A stretch of DNA of 64,000 nucleotides, from contig QNGE01000297.1 in assembly GCA_008508345.1 (NCBI GenBank), positions 225,576 through 289,575 on the forward strand, written 5' to 3'. This stretch comes from Paragonimus westermani (Eukaryota > Platyhelminthes > Trematoda > Plagiorchiida > Troglotrematidae). The notes below the pieces were generated by a model, which saw nothing but the letters and a program-made list of their open reading frames with translations, searched no databases and had not been told where the DNA came from. Both the position numbers and the translations under genes were made by a program. Below are positions 12,901 to 24,900 of the stretch, piece after piece; position 1 is the first letter of the stretch; the number at the start of each line of letters is the position of its first letter.

Positions 12901-15900
12901 AATTTCTTGGCGCTAAACCGAACAGTTTTTGGAGAAACATGGTTTGACGACCAGGCTCTACAGTACACTATATGATTAACAACCCTTACGTTGTACCCTA
13001 CTTTCAATGTAATTATTCAACTTTCAGAGATTTGCCCAATAGCAAAGCTGGGAGAACCATCTCATTTTGAACTCTTCCAACCTGAATGCTGAATTTCGCT
13101 TGAAATGTTCCATGTTCAGCCTCACATTAGGAGCACAATGGCCACAAGAGATGGTAACATGTAGTTTTTAATGACGGGTGCAATCCATTCAATACCACCG
13201 TCTTGTTTGATAGCATCCGTCAAAGCTTCCAATGAGGAGCGTGTTTCAGATTGTTCGCATTTTGTCGGTATAGACAAGAATGTGTTCACAAGAGGGAGGG
13301 CGATCGAATATTTCTTCGGCGATCCGTCAAGTAGTTTATCAGTGTTGCTCACACCTCACAATATCTTCCGTCCAACCATGAGGCACTGATTTCTCTAAAA
13401 TAAACTCATGAATGGTTGCCAATATTGTGAACCACCACTGATTGTCTTCAACCACCGGTTGATCGCCTTTATAAAGCTATAACTGGAGCACATCCTCTGA
13501 CGTGCTTCTTTGTTACTGTGAAGATCAACAGATTGAAAAACCCAACGCGGTTTGTTCATTGTTAAACGTTTAGATTGGTTGTACATATTATATATATATA
13601 TATATATATATATACAACCTCATTCCGACACATTTATTTGTTTGATAACGGATCTTAGTGTGGATTTAAAAAGTCACAACAAATCGTTCACCACTCAGTG
13701 TCTACCCTCATTTTCGATTACTTTAAATATATATATATATATATATAGACACTGTGACCTTATAAATATTGCTAGTTCTTCAACACCATCAACTGCAATT
13801 CATGGTCTTCCTCTCATACATAACAGCGTTCTGTATTAAATCAACCCTCTTAAGTACGCACAGCTTTACGGTGCGGCAGGTGCACGTTACCTCTCAAGAT
13901 CGAGTATTTCACACGCTGTTGTACCATCTTAGTCGCTCTCACCTACAACGTCGCATCGAGTGGAAAATCTGGGGTTCCGCCGTATTCGGACCGGTGACAG
14001 TTACCGCATGTCATATGGCATAGTGAGATGGGTGGACATCCGACTTCAAACGTGAGACGTTTAATCCCCGGTTGTGGCTTCATGACTGAACAAATTGAGT
14101 GCCTCTCGTGTAAGGGTATTCGGTTCTTTCCACTGGTTCGAATTCGGCCAATAACCAATCGTTTCGTATTAGGCCAAGCTACTTACTGGTAGAAGCTTAG
14201 TTGTTTGTTAAGGTGATCCATTATCATAGAACCCTTGAGAAGAAGACCTGGGTTAAAACTGTATTAGTGTTTGAACCAGAGGTGCCCATAAATGATATCA
14301 GAGCGCAGGTTTTACTTCACTATGCTTTGATCCATCACCGTTTTTCTATCTGCCTTGAGTAACACGCACTGACACCTTTGAGTTACGCATAGTTTGGATA
14401 GTTTCTCATCTTCTTTCTTACCAATTATCGTGTCAATGGAATGATTTGCACATTAATTTTATTATATGTAAACCTGATGATTAGTGATTCATTGTTTGTT
14501 AGTAATTAAGGAGTGTTGTTCAAGTCCAGTGAATGAATGTACTGTTAGATGCTGAAACTCTAGTGCATTTAAGACAGTAATTTGCTAGGAAGTATGTACT
14601 GTAAGATGCCAAATGGACTGGCAAATCTGTGGAAGGAAACGTCATTTACGCGGTTCTGTCTCTACAGTGTTTTTAATCCCCACAGCTGTTTGGTCAGCTG
14701 GCAATAGCTATCAGTTCAAAATAAACGTGCTTTTGTTGAACTTTCCCAGTGGCAACTTGTGATGGATGCATCAACCGAAATTTCAGCCCAGTCTACAAAA
14801 AATCTTGCCTCTGTTTTCATTATCATATGGAAACCTGCAGATTACGATGGTGTTTTAACTCTAGTTTGTATCGCAAAATCGCAGTTTTGGCTGACGCGTA
14901 TATTCTGTTTTGTGTTGTTTGTCTGTTGTATGGAAGCAGCTTGTGAAGTCGGCTATAGTTGCTTGGTGTAACTATACGTTTCATTCACACTGATTCGTTA
15001 TTCTGTAGACCTTTCTGACTTAAATTTTAACAAGTGTACTTTGTATTGCCACTAAAGCGTCTCAACTGAGTGCATTGTTGACCTGATATTTCCGGGAAGA
15101 ATCATCTCGTGTTTGCATCTAGAAAAGAACGAGCTTGTGTCAGATTTTTGACACAATGTCTTAGTTAAGTGCACAGTTAAATTAACGTTCATCAAGTTGC
15201 AACATGACACACTGATACACATGAGATTATCATTTATCTATAGTAAAACACTACTCATCCAGTCAACAGTGAGCATCAGTTGTTATTGTTGTTGACTTTT
15301 TGAGTGAATGAATTATTTAAGGGTCAACCAGTGCTTAGTGGACGTAAAACCACCGAGTCTAGCACTCATTACCATTTGCACACGGAATCGCCAGGACACA
15401 TTTGGATCACAGTTAATGTATGTGTGTTCGAGAATGGGCTGCTCACGACACTACGTGCCAAACAACCTCAACCATAACAGTCCACTCTTTTGACAACTTG
15501 AAGTCTATACAGGTTTGCGAATATAAGTGTCACGGTATGCTTGTATGCTTGTATATCTGAGAAAGGCGTACGTACTGCTGCCACCGGCTTCGGTTGTTGT
15601 GTCACAAAGATTGCTCAGCTAAACTCCACAACATGGACATTTGGGACCACAGCTGGCACTAATAGGGACTCAAACGATCAGAGCAAGTACTCTTAAGACT
15701 TAACAATAGTGTGATAAACAGTTATTGGAGTGAAGAGAACTTAGATGACAGCTAATAAGATTATCTCATTCAAAACCTAACAGTACCTCCAACAGAGTTT
15801 GTTGTCAAAGAATTCCACGGAATAGTCTTAGCGGGAGAGCCACATGAACACCCTTTCGAAAAAAAGTTATGTTCACATTTAATGTGTGTGTAAATACGTT

Positions 15901-18900
15901 AGTGATGGCCTGATGCAAGCCGCTTGAGGTGACATATAAACGGTAAATTTCTTTTGCTTTGACCACCTCAACAGCCTAACCCGGACATGAATGTTGTAAA
16001 CCTTTAGTGATCAGTTCTGTTAACAAAGAACAGAACATTCCAATACTCAAACTTCTTCGATCAGTTTTTACCACTGTTTGTAGGCTCAGGTTACTTACGT
16101 TATGTTGCAGGTTTCGACGTGACGAATTTCATTTCATCCTTACAAACCGCTGATCATAGACGGATAAATTTATTTCGCCGACTACCTCGTGAGGAACACT
16201 TTTGTACGTGTTGACTTACCTGACAGCGTGAACATGGAACCGACTAACCCCGCTTCCATGGTTATCGTGAAATGATTTGGCATCTATCAGATTATAGTGG
16301 CGAGCATGATATAAATATCTGTTTCCTCAAGTGAGAACTGGAAAATATTCTATATTTCGAATGTTAGTTTCACCTTCCGAGACAAAGTCTGCATTTGAAT
16401 AAAATGAAGTAGCTAGGGGGAGCATCCTAGAGTTAAATTTCGCTCACATTTTTCTGACAAAACGTGAAAACTAGGCATCACGTTATCTGAATGAATTATC
16501 ATTATACAACAGATACGTCTCTAACATCCGATATCACGAATGACCGGCGGCGAGCATTCATAACATTAGTTATGGTGAACATTTTACATGAGAACATCCA
16601 CGTGAATCTTATGAAAGAACACGGCGATCATCTATGACCTCTTGATATTCACATTGTCAGAAAGTTTCAAGTGACAGTCCGGCGGTTAGTGTTTCAGTTC
16701 GTGCGCCAGTCAGCAATTACATTCCATCAGCTTTGGACCGATTAAACACAAAAGTGATGTAGTCTGAACACTATACAAGGTTATTAGACGTATTCGTTTC
16801 GTTCATGGAAGCCAAACTGCTCATGATTCACATCTATATCTACCACTCCACTAACAGCCGGTCCAACAGGAACTGGTAATTGTTGACATCCCTAAAAATA
16901 GTAGTGGCCCCAAGTCTCACATTCACGGAGGATCATGTGAACTAGATGAAATGGTGCTGTTTTCGCATTTTTATGGGGCGCGGTTTTAATGCTACTCAGT
17001 GGATTTTCACAGAAATGTTCGTGTCCCAGCAACAGTCACTCAGCCGGTGCCTCTGTCACCAATTCACGCATCTATGAACGGCAGTGTGAATAAAGAATTC
17101 CACAGATTAGCAAGACCAAGTATCAACTGTAGGCTAGAATTAGTGAACATCTGTCTAGGCCGATCAGGTCACAGACTGCAAATATACAGCCCCACTCACT
17201 ACTACTACTACTACCACCACCACCACCACGGGGACCCATAAACGACCTGGGATATCACCCTTCGCTCGGCCCTGACACACCGGTGACACTGAATCAACCC
17301 TACATGGATAATTGGTTCCAGGCCACCGATACGATAACCTACCAGCATCACCTTCGTTATATCAAGTCAATTGAGACGTGACACAGATTTATGGTTGTAT
17401 GATCATGCGTTTGATGATTGGCTCCAGTTAATCTTCTCTTAGGTCATTCCTTAAGAAATTCTACATAACATTATTTACACTAACTTCATTATCAGAATTG
17501 AAAAATGTTTTTTTCTGTTTCAATAACCATTTACCTTTCGAGATTCCAGTGTATCAAAATTGTGCAGAAGTGTTCGTCATCACTCACTGACAAGTGTCGT
17601 TTCAGGCATACTTCAGACTTGAATAATGTCCTGCCAAGTGGTGTTAGCTTAAATTGGACAACAACCGTACCAACACCACGCCACATCGTGGCTTAAATAG
17701 TTTAACATAGCGCTTTATGATCTGTCATGTATGAGATTCTGGAATCATTGCATACCTGCTACTCACTTGGATACCGCTTGTCTGTTTTGGAATAAATTTT
17801 CGCAGTTTGACTGGTACTTTGCGCTCGGAAATTCGAATTCGAAAAAAACAGAACTGTCTAACAAAAAATGTGGGGAAAGGTCATCTAAGTCAACCAATAG
17901 CAGACTGAAGCCTGTCAATGCCATCAGTCTGGTTCCCGAACGCGTCCAACATCCCTCATTCAAAAAGCTAGGATTTCATTCGCCTCTCACTTATACTAGT
18001 TGCTCATATGCTTGTAAGCTGTAAAGACTGTATTTTCACATTTGCTTTTATAAATCACCTTGGTACTCGAGCCTGACATCACAACAGTGCCTGTTTTCCT
18101 CTTCCGTCTTCCCAAACAGCCCCATACAAATTGTGTGTACCACTGACATTTGTGTCTAATGTTTCTGTTCTGCCGCCCACTCAGGTTTTGTCGGAGTAGA
18201 CGGTTCGTTAGTTACACGTGAAATTGTTTTGGGTGCAGATCGACAATTGAAGAACACCTTTGACGGGGTGATTGGCGGTAGGTTACTGTAACAGTGTTTG
18301 TGTGTTTGTACACACTCTTGCTTGATGTTGTTGATATTGACGTTAGAGTTCCGTTTGTATGTGTCAGTTTCTTATTGCCAAGTGTAGTTCTGCCATTCTT
18401 CCATTGCTTTCAAAGTGATTTCTTATGTGTAGGATCATTACACAAGTTGTTACAGGTGTGTCGGAATCAACAAGACTCTGGAGGTACAGTGTGAAGATTC
18501 CAGTAGGATCACACAGAGATTTCTTCCCATGAATTGTCTAGTAAGGTTAATGCATTCGTAAAGGGAGCCACTCACGTAATTTATGCTTCTTTTCAGAGAA
18601 ATATCAGTAAGTAGGTTTCGTTAGTAGGTTTCCAATACGAAATTAGTCTTATGTCTTTGCGACCGAACTTGGACCCATAATAGGAGATCCGTCTCTGCTT
18701 TCCTAATTTGTTGCTACGCTTCTTCTGACAAGCCAAAATCCATCAGTCACTTGTTGTTGACCTGAGAACTGACCATAATGTGAATTGAGGGCAACCTTCA
18801 TAAACATTTTGGGGAGCAAACGGAGGTAGTTCGAAAGCAGCTCACACACCCTTCTGTTATCCACACGATCATGGTCCCATGGTCTAGTGAATAAGTGTCT

Positions 18901-21900
18901 GAAACATCATTCTGCACTAGCCTAACAATCTGAAGTTTGTTCATGGATCGTGGATTTGAGCCTCCGGCGTGTGTGGTATTAGTGGAACCCACGAAAGTCG
19001 AATAAGCTATTCCCCACCTAGCTGATGTTCACAAGGGCCGAATATTCTCAACGTCTGCATAATATAGAGAGCATCCCAAATTAACCTCAAGCTTGCGCGT
19101 CCATGAATTTTCATCAGTACAAATGCTGTTTTGTGTTGAAATAAGTGGTTTAGATTTGTAATATTTCGTATAGTGTTAGTCAAAATAAAACCCTTCATGA
19201 CTTTGGAAATTTAATCGAACCATACTAGGTTTAACCCTACTAAAGTGGTGACTTCGGACCAGAAGCTTGCATACGACTTCGGATATGCCAATGAATCATT
19301 TTAATCAAACGACTAACAGAAACTTATTGTACCATACCGATTACTTCATAAAGAGAGGTAACATGCAGATGTGCGTTAAATGCTACACTTTCGGTATTGA
19401 TTTTGTTTGCATGTCAAACGTACGACGTGCACGTCCTTGTTGCTATTTCTGGGGAAATCGGATCTTTACGGTTACATCTGTTTAAGACCGAATTCGTCTA
19501 ACGATGTCAGCAATCTCAGCAGATGCATACGAATAGCCTAACCTATTCGGTGTGCTCCAGTCTGCACCATCACTGTTAGGGTAAAACCGAAGTGGCCATT
19601 TGGAGCACGGGGATGGCAGATTGGAAGACATTAAATGTATTTGTTACCGTTACAACAGTAAACACTCACAGTTACGTTACTCATGAGAGCTAACCGTGAG
19701 CTAGAGAATTTCGATTCACTCTGAGGACCTAGGTGAATTGTTCAAATGACATTGTGGCCCCCTTTGTATAAAGTTCTTGACCCCCAGTCTTACTGTTCAG
19801 ATGACTGCAATATATTTTGTGCGTTTAATGAAGACAACTACCAGTAGCGTGTATGGTCGTGGTCAAATGTTTTACTGGACATCTATATAACTGTTTTCAT
19901 TGAATCGAGTTTGAAACAACTTCGTGTAACTCTGTGGTCGCCGGCTCGGACCAGTGTTACTTTGATCATTCCTGTTTAAGTTTCAACGGCCTGACAACAA
20001 CTAACTCACATGTCAACTTGAAAATAACTCACATGTGTCGCATAATACGAACCGTCTCGCCATATGAGTTAACAAAACAAGTTTCGTTTGATTCCATTGT
20101 GCCGTTCGGACATCCATACCTTAACATCACACAAACATAGCAAGCCAGGACCCAGAAAGTTTCTTTTCTCACTTTTATCTCATTAATACTTCGCCAATCT
20201 AAGCAAAAACAAGGTTGAATCAGGCGAAATTTTACTATGGTGCTCATATGTATGTCCATTTTCTGATCCGCAAAATTTCGGGCACATTTAACTGTAACTT
20301 TTACCAGATGATTCTCAAAGTAATAACTTCGTGTTGATGGGCTGTCTTCAATCTGCAGATGAGGCGTACTCATTTCAAGTACTCAGAACCACCAAAGATT
20401 GAGAATCAAATAATTAGACAATAAGTCACCATCTTTGTTGGCAGTACTTGTTTAGCTAACTGAACAAAGCATTTTAAAAGGCTCCAATCGCATGGTCTAT
20501 TTCCATTCTCAATTCTCTCGGAATGCATCGACGGACAATCAGGTTTCTACTGGAACGGGCAATATCTGATCAACGAACGAGGATCGCTCACGCCGGATGC
20601 AACAGTGATGATAGCTCCAGGACGTCAACCGGCCTCAAATATGGAGGAAGTGGTGGTCGTGTTAATGCCACATTTACTGCATCCTAGTGATGAACTACGT
20701 CCAGGTCCACCGAAACCTCTTCCGGACGGTCTACCTGAAGGCTCAGTTGGTGGTGGTGTGGTCATGCCCGGATTGGGCACTGGCAATGTTAATCTGGGTG
20801 CACCGATTTATGCTTCTGGTGAGTTACAAGTTGAACTTTCTGTCAAGATTGATGTGAGTGTGTTGTGAGAGCACAGCAGGCTTTGTGGTGAAACATTTTG
20901 TCTGTGAAGTGGGTAGACTTAATCTGAACTTGGCCATAGCTAATGCTATCCGTCCACCCAATCACTACTCAATGTTTGACTTGAAGAATTGAATTCGGCG
21001 TATGAACTGGTGGGCTTCGCATACCAGACATTTTGGTCATTAGTTCCTTGAGGAAACAGAGTGAACATTTATAGATGACTGTTTCTGGATGTTGCCACCT
21101 TGGACGTCGTCTGTCAGAAATTTTTGATTATCCATTCAGAATATTCTGGAGGTAGGTTTTTCGAATCTGCGAGTCTCCCAGATCTATCTGGCAGCAAGCG
21201 GATCTAACTAAAGCGTGCAGACGTTGTGCTTTTCGTGGATGATACGGTATGTGTTTTTATGAATCACGTTTTGCGTCTAGTAACCTAACGTCTGGTTAAC
21301 ACAGCTCATCATACTGCACCTGTATTCACGAGGACTGGGCTTGCATTTTGAAAGTGCTTGTTGCTTTCGTCACTGTTTGTCATTTGCAATCTTAGAAACA
21401 CTTTCCTCTAGTACTTAACTGTAGTGTTTGTTCAATCTTGATTTTGTTCATTATGCAAAACAATGCATCGTTTGACCAGCTTTTATTCCAAAGGAGTCCA
21501 GATGTGTAAACAGTAGGCAAATAAGAAACATGCACAGCCTGTGCCCGTTTGGTCGTATGCTGCGTAAACTGACAAATCAGGTGTTGCATCAGGCAATACC
21601 GCTTACCATGGAGGAAAGCTAAACTCAGGCAAGATAGGAGTATGGTCACAGTCAATGGAAATCCAACAATTTTTTTAACCGATACTGGAGAGTACTGTCT
21701 GTTGGTAGCCAAAGAGAAGTTCTTTGTACCCAACTAAAACAAGATTAGTTCACGGTGCACATTTCTCACACATTGCTTGTGTTAACAATAGAAACTTCAA
21801 TAATGGAGGAGGGAAATTTACTGTTTTTTTTAAAGATAGTTTGTATTTTTATGAGGAAGGTGCACTCACTCAACGATTACAAGAACTCGTGATGATACTC

Positions 21901-24900
21901 ACGTGTTGCTGATTGGTTAACTTCTTCATCCATATGCAACTCACAAGTCATGAAGCGAATTTGTTTCAAAGGTTAACATTTTTTACTGTGTATTTTGTTC
22001 CTAGGTTTGACGTGGAATAATAGAACAACGTGTTTTTGAAGTTCATACGGCCCAGTGTACTTTAGAGTGACTCATCTGTTCAGAATCTTGGACGCCTGCA
22101 GCTTTCGTTCTGTTTGGTTAACCCGGCGAAATAGGCCGATAGTTCCAACAGTGATAAGCATCTTCCCGAAGCGAATTTTAATACAACAGTCAGGCAAGTT
22201 GCAGACTATTGATGAGGTAATGTGCAAATCTCGTAAACCATGTGGATCGTCGACACTCCAACTTTACGGCCTGGCGAAGACTCACAAGCCTGGGATTCCC
22301 CTTGGGCCACTTTTGACAATGACGCACGCTCCCTACCATATGTTGGCAATCTGGTTAGTCATTATTCTAATTTCATTAAAACGGAGATCCCAGACACATT
22401 CCACCAAAGATTCATCTGAATTGATCAATGACTTGGGCAAAATCAACCTTACTGACGAACTGATGGGCTCCATTGATATGCGGTCACTGTCCGCAAATAT
22501 CTCGTTGCAGATAACGGTTGACTGTATTTGTGAGCTCGTCGAAGTCGCCGTTTCCTAACGACATATTGAAAGAAACCTTTCTGCTTTGTACTGGGAATGT
22601 CAGTTTTCGTTTTCTCGAACAGTCTTACCGTCAAGTAGACAGACTAGCTATGGGAAGTCCACTAGGTCCCATCTTAGCAGAATTTTTCATGCTTAAAATT
22701 GAGCAACAGCTAGCTACGGATGTAGAAAACTTGTCGTATTACAAGCGTTACGTCGATGACATTAATTTTCACTCGATCTAAACAGATGATAGATAACCTG
22801 GGGCAAAGTCTAGATAGTTGTCATCCTAATCTGAAGGTTACTTGTGAATTTGAGGTCAACTGACTGCCATTTCTAGATAACCTAATGAGTCGGCAGGAAG
22901 ATGGCTTGGTTAGAACTGTTTATAAGAAACCCACGTGGTCAGACCAATGCCCAAACTTCACCAGCTTCACTTCGGTTCAATGCAAACGAACACTAGTGAA
23001 TACTGTGTTCACACGAACAAGGCGGATCTGTACTACGACAGCCTTGCGGAAGAACTAGACTTGATCACTTCCGTCCTACAGTCACTTGGCTGCCCCAAGC
23101 GGTTCACAGCAGATCAAAGTTACCATTCGAAGAGATGATCACCGCAGAAAAAAGAGAGTCTGAAGGGTGATTGTATCACGCATCAATCAACACAACAGTT
23201 GAGAAATTTAACTGGGCTAACATTCAGTCCAGCTGAGTTCCGTGTATTTCCCCGGATTCAGAAGCTGCCAATGTCTTCAATCTAAGATCAGCCTATCGGT
23301 GTGACCTCACATTGTGTTTACCAGTTCATATGCAACTACGGAGAAAATCACATAGGCAAGAACCAAGAGATGCTTCATCACCGGAATGAAGGTGCACTTG
23401 TCTAAATGAGTGCAGAAGTCCATGTTACCGGAGAACAGCAATGTTGCTGAAACAAGTAAACAGCCAGTTTCCCCAATCAGTAGAGACGTCTTGCCCACTG
23501 GTCACGCCATCGATCCATCTTGTTGATTCTGAATCCTGCTACGTCATTCTAACCCAGTATTCTTGCAGTTTGCTGAAGCGGTCACAATCAGTCGACTCAA
23601 GCCAGAAGCAACTGTTCGTGAACTTAACCCTTCCCTGGACTTAATGACCTATCCTACCCCTCTAGTTGTTTGCTGTAAAAAAAACCCATCAGTGTTGTAA
23701 ATTTGGTACTGACGAGTCAATACAAAATGATTGCATCTACTAGTTTTTATGTTCTAACTTTCTTTTTCTGCATATTGTCAAATGTGTACTACAGAACAGG
23801 AGATTATAAAACGGAAAGCAGGGGTCAAATATGAAAATGATTGTGCGCAAGAGAATTGAGGCTGTGCTGCGCGCTGATCAATCATCACAGTTACTGTCGT
23901 CACCGTGCTAAGGAAGTAAGTGAGCTCTTCTGCACACAAAGAACTGAACACCAGCGTCTCCAGAGAACTGTCTCAGTATGCCACAGCAACACTGGCTTAT
24001 CCTTTGTGTAAACAATTGCGAATGCCTATGTGGGATCCATCTGGTGATGACTCCTCACGAGTTGGCATGAAATCGCTGATGCCAGTGGTCTGTGTTGTGG
24101 TTGCCGTGTTTATACACGTGTACCGGCTTGTACACACACCAGTTGGTTCCCTCTCATGCTTAGATGTACTCCGAGGCCCGAAACTTGAACTGCTGCTCTG
24201 TTATGCCAATGTAGTCAACTGGATGACCATACGAATATGTGTACACAATGTGGAACCTGATGAAATGGGGGCAGCTAACGCATAAAGGTGGACTGGGAAC
24301 CTGACTTGTGGTGTAAGTCAGTACGATATCTGTAGCTTTGTACGTCCGTTGTACAGTGGTTTTTAATTGATGCTGTGGCGACTTACCGATATCACCTTCT
24401 TGCAAAAACACCTTCAAGCTCGATACCACCATCACCATTCGGTCGAAGGGTTATTCGTCAGCAAACTTGGAGATCGGTGATTACGGACATTCGTTGTTCA
24501 GTATAACAATCGCAGTACACCCTAGATTGTCCTGAATGCATGTCTTCCTAATCTTACTGAACAAACTCTTGACAAGTCTTCTTTTATACCGCTTTGACAT
24601 GAAGTTACTAAAGTGCGAGTATTGGTCGTTCCAAGTGCATTCACAATAAACTGGGGTGTTCACCTAACCGTTTTGAATATTGTGATTGGTTGAGAACGGA
24701 AGTAAATCAAAACAGTCAAGTTAAGAATTTAATGTACTGTTGAAATGCAGCCCATATAATACCTCCAAAGTGTCTTCGACGTGTTCTTGACTGTCATTCA
24801 ACACGTCTTTCATATACCAAGGAAATAAATCCGTTTCTCGCATTCTGTTTTGCAGATATTCCATAAAAATGTCCGTCAAAATAGCAAACTTGTCTGTTTT

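Larger units (their letters stand above)
721..18184 (+). other. 17.5 kb intron A-B splitting the LamG domain
   Basis: Its ends are GTGAGT and TCAG. Apart from microsatellites and the assembly gap I recognise no gene or mobile element in it. The small open frames inside (up to about 185 codons where they cross the CA repeat) show no domain. Undetected ancient repeats are likely. Confidence 0.6.

Noticed and set aside
16999..17241. Frame ending in Tyr and His homopolymers
   Set aside because: Produced by the (ACT)n/(ACC)n microsatellite. The upstream part has no LamG or other domain.
17731..18024. 97-codon frame just upstream of exon B as a possible extra exon
   Set aside because: Exons A and B already join in frame within one LamG domain, and this frame shows no LamG strands.
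20470..20542. Upstream open extension of exon C (frame reading ECIDGQS)
   Set aside because: Using it would break the LamG motif GGFYWNG, which needs the acceptor at 20542.
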